Shown piece after piece: positions 1 to 9,194 of a DNA stretch of 64,000 bases. A program made the translations under genes and the position numbers. Location: NCBI RefSeq assembly GCF_007858975.2, contig NZ_CP042220.2, forward strand, positions 3,782,001-3,846,000. Direction: 5' to 3'. The first letter of the stretch is position 1; each line of letters starts with the position of its first letter. The DNA comes from Dickeya poaceiphila. Lineage in GTDB: Bacteria > Pseudomonadota > Gammaproteobacteria > Enterobacterales > Enterobacteriaceae. The notes beneath the pieces are model-generated. The model did not search any database and was not told the origin of the DNA. It was given only the letters and a program-made list of their open reading frames with translations.

Positions 1-413
1 TCTACCGGCAGTCGCCACTCACGTTTCCAGGTAAAATCAATCCCGCATTCAGGTGCCAGCGAGACATGACGAAAGCGTTGATCTGCGGGAAGGAGGTCCG
101 CTTCAGCTAAAGGCTGATGGATGGTTTGCCGCGCGCCCTTGGCGAAAAGCGCATTGCGATCAAACTGCAACCCATAGGGGGCAAAATTGACCCCAGCCTT
201 AGCAGCGTTCAGCAGGAGCCGGGCGGCCTGAATCAGCGGGATTTCACTAAAGGCGATGCAGCGGCGCTCACCGAGAATATAAGGCGGACGTTCGCCGATC
301 AGCGCCCCGCGTTGCAGGATAGCCAGCAAGTCTGGCAACGGCGTATCGTGCTTTCCTAGCTTAATCCACCATATCAGTTTTTCACTCAGATCACTGCGCA
401 GCCAGTTAATCAT
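1..413 (-). CDS. Partial conserved protein, resembles AbiGi-type/unknown-function family
   Basis: The reading frame starts with ATG at 411-413 and stays open for 137 codons to the left edge, so the C-terminus is missing. It overlaps the stop of the MFS gene by 8 nt and is therefore probably the ninth gene of the operon. The protein begins MINWLRSDLSEKLIWW and contains the blocks CIAFSEIPL, NFAPYGLQFD, LFAKGARQ and FTWKREWRLP. From memory these recall a family of unknown function annotated as abortive-infection AbiGi-like or DUF2971-like. No signal peptide or membrane segment is visible. Family naming is uncertain; the frame itself is convincing because codon use matches its neighbours and the start is coupled. 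Confidence 0.6.
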   Translation of the reverse strand, partial: MINWLRSDLSEKLIWWIKLGKHDTPLPDLLAILQRGALIGERPPYILGERRCIAFSEIPLIQAARLLLNAAKAGVNFAPYGLQFDRNALFAKGARQTIHQPLAEADLLPADQRFRHVSLAPECGIDFTWKREWRLPV

Positions 414-1641
414 TTGCAGCATCCTCCAGCGCGGCGGGTTTCGTTTTTCCCATCCAGTGGGGCAGTTCTACCCACAGCAATACGACAGCAAACACGCCGC
501 ATAACGCCCAACCGGTGGCGACCAGCCCTATCTGATCAGAAAGCACGCCGCCAGCAACAATTGCCAGCACCATGCCGAGGGTGGAAAGCGATAAGACGCT
601 CGACGATACCGCAGCCATTGCCGAAGGCGGACACTGGACAATCATGTTCTTCTGGCAGAACGTGAACGCAATCTGGAAGACAAACAGATACAGTGCATAG
701 CCGGACAGGCTCAGCCAGACTACCGGGGTCAACAGCGACAACTGCATCAACACCACGCTGATCAATGCGATTAACCACGGCTGGTTGCGCCAGCTTTGAC
801 TTTCATCCTGCATCAACCACGCCACCACCAGCGAGCCAGTAAAGAAACTGACGCTGGCAATCGCCTGTAGCAACATAACCCCCTGTTCGCCCAGGCCGAG
901 AAGGTTGACAGGCAATAAGGTGCGCGCCACATTGTGAAATCCCTGCAATAACGCCGTTGTCACCATCACCCAGATAAATTGCCGCCGCAACTGCGGTAGA
1001 TCGCGCAGCGCCTCAAACGCCGGACGCAGCGCGCTGCCGCTGGCTACCGGCGCTGAACTCTCCTGCGTTCTGTTACGTCGCCACAGCAGGAAATAGAGCG
1101 CGCCGGAGATCAGAAAGGTTAAGCTGTCGATCAGCGCCACCCAGACCAGCGGACTCTTTTCTACCAGAATGGCACCCAGCAGCGACCCCAGCGCAATACC
1201 AATAAAGGTACCGGTACCGAACAGCGAGGCGGCGCGCCCCAACAGCGGCTCAGGAACGGTATTTTTCAGTGCGACCACCCTGGCGGCCTTGCTCAGGCTC
1301 TCGACCAGCCCGCGCAAGGCAAGCAGCACAAACACCAGCGTCAAATGCTCATAGCTCAGGCCAATCAGCAGTGACACCCCGCCGCCCAGCCATTCGCTAA
1401 TCGCGGCCAGTTTTGCGGCGCTAATCCGCTGCAACAACCGGCTGACCAGCGGAGCAGAGAAAATGATCGCCCCCCATTGCACGGCAAACACCGCCGATGC
1501 GAGAAAATTACTGCCAGTGATGCGCCAGATATACACCGACAGCGATAACATCAGTAAAAAATTCCCCAGCGTGCTGATTAATACTGCTGACCAGATGGTT
1601 TGCAGACTCTTGTTACGTACTGTTTCGCTTAAACTGGCCAT
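406..1641 (-). CDS. MFS exporter of the NRPS/PKS operon
   Basis: 411-residue integral membrane protein with about 12 hydrophobic segments, of the major facilitator superfamily (MFS_3/EntS-like exporter type). Its likely job is to export the product of the adjacent megasynthase genes from the cytoplasm. The start MASLSETVRNKSL is chosen because its ATG overlaps the TGA of the preceding nucleotidyltransferase gene (ATGA). The frame is open 44 codons further upstream, but that part lies inside the upstream gene. The C-terminal tail (KTKPAALEDAAND) is hydrophilic. Substrate is inferred from context only. Confidence 0.85.
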   Translation of the reverse strand: MASLSETVRNKSLQTIWSAVLISTLGNFLLMLSLSVYIWRITGSNFLASAVFAVQWGAIIFSAPLVSRLLQRISAAKLAAISEWLGGGVSLLIGLSYEHLTLVFVLLALRGLVESLSKAARVVALKNTVPEPLLGRAASLFGTGTFIGIALGSLLGAILVEKSPLVWVALIDSLTFLISGALYFLLWRRNRTQESSAPVASGSALRPAFEALRDLPQLRRQFIWVMVTTALLQGFHNVARTLLPVNLLGLGEQGVMLLQAIASVSFFTGSLVVAWLMQDESQSWRNQPWLIALISVVLMQLSLLTPVVWLSLSGYALYLFVFQIAFTFCQKNMIVQCPPSAMAAVSSSVLSLSTLGMVLAIVAGGVLSDQIGLVATGWALCGVFAVVLLWVELPHWMGKTKPAALEDAAND

Positions 1642-2486
1642 CAACCTTCCTCCACTGCGGGAGCCAGTTGGTAATCCGCAGGATCGACCTGATGCTGCGC
1701 CAGTAAAACCTGCAATTGCTGCTCTATCCAGGGGCAAAACGCCGCCAGTAACTGTTGTTGCTCTGCGAGGCAATCGTCCGGTTCAATTGCCCACGCCACC
1801 GCCTGGCGGCACAGGTCGGCCTGTTGTGGGTATTGACGGCAAAAGACCTGGCAACACAACGACAGATCACGCGTATAACAACGCTGCTGCTCCATTGTCA
1901 GTTCGAAAGCGGCGCGGACCACTGCTTTCATTATCCACTCACACATCAACCGCGGTTTAGCCTGCCATTCTGGCTGGCGCAAGCGCCTTTGGTATTCCGC
2001 CATCCGCTGCGATAACCACAACGCCTCTCCCATAATGGCTACCCCTGGCCGGTAAGGTGCCAGCTGGCGGGCATAATCATGGCCGTAAAGTAACAGCGAC
2101 TGTGTTTTGATGAAAAACGGCCACACGCCGAGGTAATTGCCCAAGACATCTTTTTCCTGGCAGGTGGTGAATTCCAGCTCGGTCAGCCCAGGCAATAACT
2201 GATGTAATTCCACCGTCAGAGCATCATCCGCCGTGAGCGGCGTTGTCGGGCATCCATCCGCCACAACGGCAAACGCATCAAGATCGGAGAGATAAGGCAC
2301 CTGGGTGCCGCGGGCGACAGAACCGCGCAAGTACACAGCGCGCAGCGTCTTTGGAAACCATTGCTGAAACGCGCTGACCAGCCGGGCACCAAACGCTGCG
2401 GGAAAATGGTGGGCGGAAGTGTCATTGACAATAAACCCCTGTTCATCAAGAGGGAAAAAACGACCCGGAATATCAGCGTGCGCCAT
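1641..2486 (-). CDS. Nucleotidyltransferase-domain protein (pol-beta type)
   Basis: 281-residue soluble protein. The N-terminal third has the nucleotidyltransferase signature GSVARG (residues 55-60) followed by SDLD (67-70), whose two aspartates are the expected metal ligands. The remainder is helical and resembles the C-terminal part of aminoglycoside-adenylyltransferase-like proteins. It starts 14 nt inside the upstream carboxymuconolactone-decarboxylase-like gene and its stop overlaps the MFS start, so it belongs to the biosynthetic operon. It may add a nucleotide to the product or an intermediate as tailoring or self-protection; this role is inference. Confidence 0.75.
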   Translation of the reverse strand: MAHADIPGRFFPLDEQGFIVNDTSAHHFPAAFGARLVSAFQQWFPKTLRAVYLRGSVARGTQVPYLSDLDAFAVVADGCPTTPLTADDALTVELHQLLPGLTELEFTTCQEKDVLGNYLGVWPFFIKTQSLLLYGHDYARQLAPYRPGVAIMGEALWLSQRMAEYQRRLRQPEWQAKPRLMCEWIMKAVVRAAFELTMEQQRCYTRDLSLCCQVFCRQYPQQADLCRQAVAWAIEPDDCLAEQQQLLAAFCPWIEQQLQVLLAQHQVDPADYQLAPAVEEG

Positions 2487-2898
2487 AATTTTCAGCCTCC
2501 ATAACCTGGTTATCCAGTTTGCTGAACGTTGCCATCACTGTTTGCGTTGCCGCAATCGCCGCCGGCCAGCCATTAAATAACGCGGTGAGTTCCACCGCGT
2601 TCAACACCTGCTCACGCTGCCAGCCCTGCTTTAGCGCGGCTCCGGCGCAAAACTCCAGCAAAGCTGGCGGAGTGCCTGCCGTGCAGGCCAGCACCAGAGA
2701 CAATAAGGTGCGCGTTTTCTCATCAATCGCCTGCTCTGCGCGAAAAAAATCGCCAAAATCTTCCAGAAAATGTTGTTTGAACGCGGGCGCTTGCAGGCGC
2801 ATCCCGTGTAACAGCCCGTGAGGATTGCCCAGTGGCAGCTCAAACTTTTCAACCGCCTGCAATCCACGCGACAAGCGATGGGGTTGTGCATCACTCAT
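2473..2898 (-). CDS. Carboxymuconolactone decarboxylase-like (AhpD fold) protein
   Basis: 141-residue helical protein. The central part (DEKTRTLLSLVLACTAGTPP, then a helix ending ALKQGW, then NAVELTALFNGWPAA) follows the pattern of the carboxymuconolactone decarboxylase/AhpD family. The canonical CxxC plus His active site is not seen: only Cys72 and Cys84 lie in the region and the usual His is replaced by Ala. The ATG overlaps the NRPS stop (ATGA) and its end overlaps the nucleotidyltransferase start. It is probably a tailoring or structural partner in the pathway; reaction unknown. Confidence 0.7.
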   Translation of the reverse strand: MSDAQPHRLSRGLQAVEKFELPLGNPHGLLHGMRLQAPAFKQHFLEDFGDFFRAEQAIDEKTRTLLSLVLACTAGTPPALLEFCAGAALKQGWQREQVLNAVELTALFNGWPAAIAATQTVMATFSKLDNQVMEAENYGAR

Positions 2899-5800
2899 GA
2901 AGGATTCCTTTGTGTCTGAGCCGGAACACGCCGCTCACGCGCCTGGGTAAATGCGGCGCGACGGCGGGCGGCATTAACATTAATCTCCGGCGATGGGGCG
3001 ACGGTCGGTGTTTTAGCCATGACAAACTGGCTGAGTGCCCGAATAGTGGGGTGGGCAAAAAGATCGACTACCGCCAGCGAGTCGCCCAGCGCGTTGCCGA
3101 TACGTTCGCTGGCCTGAACCATCATCAACGAGTTGGCGCCCATCTCGAAAAAATTGGTCTCGCAGTCCGGCGGTGTTGGTAGCTCAAGCAGTTGCTGCCA
3201 TACGCGGGCAATAGCCTGTTCGGTGGCATTACCTGTTTTCGCCTTTCTCTGTGGTTGTTGCGGCAACTGCTGCGGCAGACGGCGACAGTCAACTTTGCCG
3301 CTGGCGGTCAGCGGCAACTCGGACAACAGCGTGAAGCAGGAAGGCACCATATAAGCAGGTAGTTTTGCCATCAGCGCTTGTTTTACTGCCTCGATCTGTA
3401 CCGTTCCCGGCGTGTTTTCAACAATCCAGGCCGCCAGAACCGGATTGCGCTCATCACCAATCACATTAACCGCACAGTGACGAATCTCAGGCAATTGCCC
3501 AAGACAGGCATCAATTTCTCCTGGCTCAATACGATTGCCGCGCAGTTTGACCTGGAAATCCATCCGTCCGAGAAACGTCAGCACGCCATCATTTCGCCAG
3601 CGACCGAGATCACCGCTGCGGTAAAAACGCTGCCGGGTTCCATCAGGCAGGGTGCGCCAGACAAAGGCTTCCGGTGAACGCTGCCCCAGATACCCCTGCG
3701 AAAGCCCCGGTCCGGCAATACAGATTTCGCCCACCGCTCCCTGCGGTAACGGCTGGCCCTTTTCATCCATAATCAACAACTGGGTATTGGGATTGGCGAC
3801 GCCGAGCGGTACCGTCAGCGCACTTTCGTCTTGCGTCGTCGCCACGTGAGTCGCGCTGGTCATCGTGGCTTCGGTGGGACCGTACTGATTGATAATGGTC
3901 AGATTGCTGCCGAAAGCACGCCATGCCGCAGTGAGATCGTCGCCACGCAGACGCTCACCGTTCAGCATCAGCACCCGCAGGGTAGCGGCACCGCAGCTCT
4001 CCGCCAGCAAGGCACGCAGCAGTGTCGGCACCATCGACAATACATGACTGACCTGCTGTGCAGCCATCAGCGCCAGAATGCGCGCAGGATGAGTCGCCGT
4101 GGCGTCATCTGGCAGGATGGCGGCGGCACCACTCGCCAGCGTGGCGAACTGATCGCGTACGGCAGGGTCGAAGCTGAATGATGTCAATTGCAGCACCCGG
4201 TCGCCCTCCCCCAGCGCCAGACGGCGGATAAGAAAAAGCAAATCGTGTGCCACACCACCATGACGAATAGGCACCCCTTTGGGTATGCCAGTGGAACCTG
4301 AGGTATACATCAGATAACAGCACTGCTGCGCATCAACATGACGCGCCACTGCAACCACCGGCTGACCTTCCGCCAGCGTCAGTAAGCGCTGCTCATCAAT
4401 ATGCTGAGCAGGCTGCGCCTGCTGGCGCACCAGAGATTGCCGCTCGGCAGGCCAGTGTGGATCGATGGGTAAATACATTCCCCCCGCTTTCAGCACGCCG
4501 TAAAGCACGGCGATACGCGCGGCGCTGCGCGGCAGGCAGACGGAAACGCACTCCCCCGACGCCAGCCCTGAGGCAATCAGACCATGTGCCAGTTGGTTTG
4601 CCCAGCTATCAAGCTGGGCATAGCTCAGCTCACCGCCCTCCCACACCAGCGCCGTCGCCTGTGGCGTACGCTTCACCTGGGCTTCAAACAGGCCGTGCAA
4701 TGTCTGCGCCGTGGTTAGCGAAGGATCCTCGTGAGAAAATTCACTTTGCTGTGCGATAAACTCGGCGGCGGACATCAGGCTCAGGCTGTCGATCACCGCC
4801 CCCGGTGACGTCAGCATCGCGGCAATCAGCTGTTGCCACGCCTGCGCCAGTCGCACGAGGGTGTTCTCACCATACAGTGACTGGCGATAAGCGATATAAC
4901 CGCCAAACGCCGCGCCCTGAGACTGGAAATGCACGTTAAGATCATACTTTGCCTGCTGCGACAATGTCGGGCAGGTGGTCACCGCCAGCCCCGGCAAGCT
5001 GAGTTCATCGAGGCTGACAGGATCTTCCACGATTTGAATCTGAAAGAGCGGCGACTGTTGCGCATCACGCAGCGGATTCACCGCGTCAACCATCTCTTCG
5101 AATGGCAGCGCCGAGCCGGAGATCGCCTGATCAAATGCCGTAGCGACGCGCCTCACCAGCGTTTCCAGCGGCAATGAGCTATCACACTGCACACGCAGCG
5201 GAATGTTATTAAGCAACGGCCCGATCACTGCGGCACTGTCAGGATCATCGCGCAACGCTACCGGGATGCCGAAGACCAGATCCTGCTGGCGGCTGTAGCG
5301 TTGCAACAGGATAAACCAACTGCTCAACAGCACGACAAAAGGGGTAACGCTCCACTGCCGCGCTTGCTGTTTCAGTTGACGCCACTGTTCTGGCGCTAAT
5401 GACAGCGCCTGGATGCCGGCATCCTGCTCATCAGCACTATCAGGCTGGGAGTCGGTGGGAAAACGCGACGTTTGCGGCGCATCCGCCAGCCAGCTTCGCC
5501 AGCGTTCACGCAGCAAGGGATAGGCGGCCTTGCGCTGTTGCTCCAGCCAGGCGAACTGCGGGGCAGGTTCCGCAGGAAGCGAGCCAAGCCAGGCACGCTG
5601 TAGATCCTGTAGTAATATCGGCAATGACAAACCATCGGCGGCGATATGATGCAGGTTAACCAAAAGGTAGTGGCGTGCTGGCTCCGTATGTACCAGGGCA
5701 AAACGGATAAAGCGGTCGCGCGCCAAATCAAGTGGCTGAGTATGGAAGCCATGACGGAAAACGGGAAACTCCGCTTCACTGACCTGATACTCCTCCAGCG

Positions 5801-8800
5801 CTATCGGGCCATCCTGGGGATCAAGGTGATAATGGGGACCTTGTGGATTTTCAATCAAACGACTGCCGAGAATAGGGTGTCGCGCCACCAGCGCCACCAG
5901 CGCCTGTTGCAGCCGCAGTGTATCCAGTGCGCCGTCGAGACGCCATGCCGCAGACATCGAATATTCACTGCTTGCGCCATGAAGACGCCACAAAAACCAT
6001 AGCCGTTGTTGCATCGCGCTCAGCGGGTGCGCGGCATGAGGGTCGTGGTTGTCGATGTGGTCGGTACGCGCGTGCCCGGTCGGCAACTGCGCCAGCGCGG
6101 CGGCAAAATCCGCCAGACGCGGGTGTTGCATCATTAAGCCGGTGGATGCCGCGATACCCAACTGGCGGCGAATCTGGCGCACTACTTCCATCGCCAGCAA
6201 TGAGTGCCCCCCTAGCGCGAAAAAATCAGCATCACGATCATTGACCGGGCAATCCAGCAAGGTCTGCCAAATTTCCGCGATATCCTGCTCCAGACCAGCA
6301 TTCAATATGCCAGTCTGCGTGGCAGACGCGGGGGACGGCAAGGTCTGCGGCAACGCGTTACGATCAATTTTGCCGCTGCGGGTCAGCGGCATCGCGGCGA
6401 GCGGCACATAGCGTGCAGGCACCTGATAATGCGGCAGTCGCTGCGCCAGTGCGTCATGCAGTTGGCTCTCGGTCAGCCCGACCTCGGCGCTGCAGTAAAA
6501 TGCCGCCAGCAGCGCGTGTCCCCGCGCGTCTTCTCGTAGCGCGACGGCGGTTTCATCCACCAGTCCCGTGGCCAGCAATGCCGCTTCAATTTCTTCAATT
6601 TCAATGCGATAGCCATTGAGCTTAATTTGCCGGTCACTGCGCCCCAGGTAGTAAAGATTGCCATCTTCCCGCAACACAGCGCGATCACCGGTTAAATAAC
6701 GCCGCTGGTTGATACCTGCCCCGCCGGACAAAAACTGGCGTGCGGTCATATCGGGACGCTGGTGATATCCCAGTCCAACACTGTCACCATCAATCATCAG
6801 TTCACCGCTGACCCCGGCGGGTAACGGCTGGCCATGATGATCCACCACCGAAAGCAGCGCCCCCGGAATAGCCTGCCCCAACGGTACCGGTTCATGTTGC
6901 TGCGCAACAGGACTCGCCAGCAGATACCAGGCGACAACATCGGCGCACTCTGTCGGACCATAGCTGTTGATAAAACGACATGGCGTCGGCCTTTGCTGCT
7001 GCCACTGCCGCAGCGGTGCCAGCAGAATAGGTTCACCACCCAGCACGACATAACGCAAGCTGTCCAGTGCAACATATCCCTGCTCTTTGGCCTCCTGCAA
7101 CAGGGAGATAAATGCGGTTGGCGTACAGTTAATCACCGTGACCTGATGCTGAATGATCGCCGCCAGCACCGCCTTTGGATCAAACTGCTCCATGCAGGGA
7201 AACAGCACCTGCCCGCCACACATTAACGGCGCAAAGAGGTTTTTCTGGGTTAAATCAAATGCGATGTTACTGATCACCAACGCACGCATTTCTTCGTTGC
7301 CAACGGCCTGCTGGTACCATGCCAGCAGGCGTGCAACACCGGCATGATGCACAATCGCCGCTTTGGGCGTCCCGGTGGAGCCGGAAGTAAATATCAGCCA
7401 GGCGCGATCTGTCGGTTGAGTTACCCAGGGGGACCATTCGCCACTGATTTCGCCCTCCGGTAATGTCTCTTCATCAATCACCAACGCCAGACCCGCATCA
7501 GCAATCATTGCCTGTAAACGCGCCACGGGTTGCCGTCTGTCCAGCGGCACATAAGCACTTCCGGCGGCGAAAACGCCCAGCGTCGCCGCCAATGCGGCGG
7601 GACCGGCGGGTAAACCAATCCCCACCGACGATCCCGGTTGCACCCCCTGCTGATGCAGCCATTGTGCGACCCGACCAACCTTTGCCCATAGTTGCGCATA
7701 AGACCATGACTCACGCCCCTGAGCGACAGCAGTAGCCTGCGGCGTTTGCCTTACCTGACGCGCAATCTGCTCCAGCGGCCCTGCGGGGGATGCAGGTATC
7801 TGCGCGACTGCCGCAGTGGCCTGCAGGCGGAACGTCTGCAACGCCGCATCGGGATCGTCGGCGATTTGCTGCAGCAGGCAGAGATAGGCCTCAGCCATTA
7901 TTGCGACATCCTGCGCCGTCAGCGCGCCATGGCGAAACTCAAACAAACACTGCGGCTGTGCGCCAGGCACGACGGTCAGCATCAGATCAAATTTGGCCTG
8001 TTGGGGAAAATATCGCACCAGGCTGACATGAATGCCGGACAGCGCCAGTTGATCCGCCGCATCGCTTTCCAGGCTAAACATAATATTGCTGGCGGCCTGT
8101 GGATGGCGTGTACGCAGATGGTGATAAGAAGCATGGCTGTGGGGAAGACTTTCCTGCGTCTGCCGGGCCAATGTCAGCACCAGTTCGCGCAGTGTTTGCG
8201 TCGGCTGCATGTTCGCTCTGCTATACAAGGTGTTCACCAGAAAGCCGACACGTCGGGCGTCCGCAATGGCATTACGGTTGGCATAGGGGGTCAGCACCAC
8301 GGTATTGTTTTTTCCGTAATACCTGGCCAACAGCAGTTGGAATGCGGCATTCATCCAGTGGTGCAGACTGACGCCACTGCGTTCTGCCAATGCCGTCAGG
8401 CGGGACCACAGCTTACCGTCAACCGGCAAGACGGAATGACCGGCCTGTGGCTGGCCGACCGCCGGAGGAAACGAGATCGGTTCCTCAGCATCCTGCAACA
8501 GCGCTTCCCACCAGTCATCCGCTTGTCGGGTATCCGCCGCCGGGCGATAAACCGGCAGGTTTTCCGCTGGAGGTAAATGGCCCTGATAACGCTGGGCGAC
8601 GTTATTCAGCAACATCCCCAGACTCCAGCCATCAATTACACTGTGATGGAAAACCAGCAGTAACACATGGCGATCCTCTGCCTCGCGCAGCAATTGCGCA
8701 CGCAGCAGCACGTCGTTGGCCAGATCAAACGCGGGGGCGGCCAGTTGTTGCAGCCACTGTTGCGGCGTGCCGGACGGAGCCTGTTGCGCAACGATCGCCG

Positions 8801-9194
8801 GTAGTCCGTTACCGCAGCGCTGGCACAACCCTTGATCTGTTTCCACCAGCCGCATACGTAAGGCCGGATGCTGAGCGATTTCGTCATTCAGTGCCTGGCA
8901 AAACAACGAAGCATCCAGCCCCCCCTCAAGCCGTAGTCCCAGCGCCAGATGATAAGCATCACCGCCATGTTGCTGCTGCCACAGCCAGAGTCTGGTCTGG
9001 CCTTCGCTGGCCGGTATGTTTTCTCCTTCCCCGGTCAGTAGTTGCAGCAATCCGGACTTGTGCAACTGCAATTGCGCTTTCAATGCTTCATCCAGCGCCC
9101 CTTTCGCTGCCCGAACACGCAGTTGTCCATTATCATGCCGCAGGGTTATCCCCAGCGCCGTTAACCGCTCATAGAGATCTACTGTCTGACTCAT
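2895..9194 (-). CDS. Two-module nonribosomal peptide synthetase (C-A-T-C-A-T)
   Basis: 2099-residue NRPS. Domain order with key motifs: TubC-type docking domain (about 1-52); condensation domain with HHSVIDGW at 183-190; adenylation domain with IFTSGSTGTPKAAI at 601-614; carrier with GGHSL (Ser998); second condensation with HHIAADG at 1182-1188; second adenylation with YTSGSTGIPKG at 1630-1640; second carrier with GANSL (Ser2022); then a 77-residue tail rich in Arg and Pro. There is no thioesterase, reductase or epimerase domain. Reading the specificity positions against GrsA by eye gives D-L-K-N-V-G-S-D-V for module 1 and D-P-R-S-M-N-Q-M-T for module 2; neither is one I can assign. The start overlaps the previous gene's stop (ATGA), indicating translational coupling. 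It adds two residues to the acyl-peptide chain made by the preceding proteins. Confidence 0.95.
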   Translation of the reverse strand: MSQTVDLYERLTALGITLRHDNGQLRVRAAKGALDEALKAQLQLHKSGLLQLLTGEGENIPASEGQTRLWLWQQQHGGDAYHLALGLRLEGGLDASLFCQALNDEIAQHPALRMRLVETDQGLCQRCGNGLPAIVAQQAPSGTPQQWLQQLAAPAFDLANDVLLRAQLLREAEDRHVLLLVFHHSVIDGWSLGMLLNNVAQRYQGHLPPAENLPVYRPAADTRQADDWWEALLQDAEEPISFPPAVGQPQAGHSVLPVDGKLWSRLTALAERSGVSLHHWMNAAFQLLLARYYGKNNTVVLTPYANRNAIADARRVGFLVNTLYSRANMQPTQTLRELVLTLARQTQESLPHSHASYHHLRTRHPQAASNIMFSLESDAADQLALSGIHVSLVRYFPQQAKFDLMLTVVPGAQPQCLFEFRHGALTAQDVAIMAEAYLCLLQQIADDPDAALQTFRLQATAAVAQIPASPAGPLEQIARQVRQTPQATAVAQGRESWSYAQLWAKVGRVAQWLHQQGVQPGSSVGIGLPAGPAALAATLGVFAAGSAYVPLDRRQPVARLQAMIADAGLALVIDEETLPEGEISGEWSPWVTQPTDRAWLIFTSGSTGTPKAAIVHHAGVARLLAWYQQAVGNEEMRALVISNIAFDLTQKNLFAPLMCGGQVLFPCMEQFDPKAVLAAIIQHQVTVINCTPTAFISLLQEAKEQGYVALDSLRYVVLGGEPILLAPLRQWQQQRPTPCRFINSYGPTECADVVAWYLLASPVAQQHEPVPLGQAIPGALLSVVDHHGQPLPAGVSGELMIDGDSVGLGYHQRPDMTARQFLSGGAGINQRRYLTGDRAVLREDGNLYYLGRSDRQIKLNGYRIEIEEIEAALLATGLVDETAVALREDARGHALLAAFYCSAEVGLTESQLHDALAQRLPHYQVPARYVPLAAMPLTRSGKIDRNALPQTLPSPASATQTGILNAGLEQDIAEIWQTLLDCPVNDRDADFFALGGHSLLAMEVVRQIRRQLGIAASTGLMMQHPRLADFAAALAQLPTGHARTDHIDNHDPHAAHPLSAMQQRLWFLWRLHGASSEYSMSAAWRLDGALDTLRLQQALVALVARHPILGSRLIENPQGPHYHLDPQDGPIALEEYQVSEAEFPVFRHGFHTQPLDLARDRFIRFALVHTEPARHYLLVNLHHIAADGLSLPILLQDLQRAWLGSLPAEPAPQFAWLEQQRKAAYPLLRERWRSWLADAPQTSRFPTDSQPDSADEQDAGIQALSLAPEQWRQLKQQARQWSVTPFVVLLSSWFILLQRYSRQQDLVFGIPVALRDDPDSAAVIGPLLNNIPLRVQCDSSLPLETLVRRVATAFDQAISGSALPFEEMVDAVNPLRDAQQSPLFQIQIVEDPVSLDELSLPGLAVTTCPTLSQQAKYDLNVHFQSQGAAFGGYIAYRQSLYGENTLVRLAQAWQQLIAAMLTSPGAVIDSLSLMSAAEFIAQQSEFSHEDPSLTTAQTLHGLFEAQVKRTPQATALVWEGGELSYAQLDSWANQLAHGLIASGLASGECVSVCLPRSAARIAVLYGVLKAGGMYLPIDPHWPAERQSLVRQQAQPAQHIDEQRLLTLAEGQPVVAVARHVDAQQCCYLMYTSGSTGIPKGVPIRHGGVAHDLLFLIRRLALGEGDRVLQLTSFSFDPAVRDQFATLASGAAAILPDDATATHPARILALMAAQQVSHVLSMVPTLLRALLAESCGAATLRVLMLNGERLRGDDLTAAWRAFGSNLTIINQYGPTEATMTSATHVATTQDESALTVPLGVANPNTQLLIMDEKGQPLPQGAVGEICIAGPGLSQGYLGQRSPEAFVWRTLPDGTRQRFYRSGDLGRWRNDGVLTFLGRMDFQVKLRGNRIEPGEIDACLGQLPEIRHCAVNVIGDERNPVLAAWIVENTPGTVQIEAVKQALMAKLPAYMVPSCFTLLSELPLTASGKVDCRRLPQQLPQQPQRKAKTGNATEQAIARVWQQLLELPTPPDCETNFFEMGANSLMMVQASERIGNALGDSLAVVDLFAHPTIRALSQFVMAKTPTVAPSPEINVNAARRRAAFTQARERRVPAQTQRNPS

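Noticed and set aside
7746..8576. Long plus-strand frame (276 codons) opposite the NRPS
   Set aside because: Antisense shadow of a GC-rich NRPS gene; no family resemblance and no ribosome-binding site.
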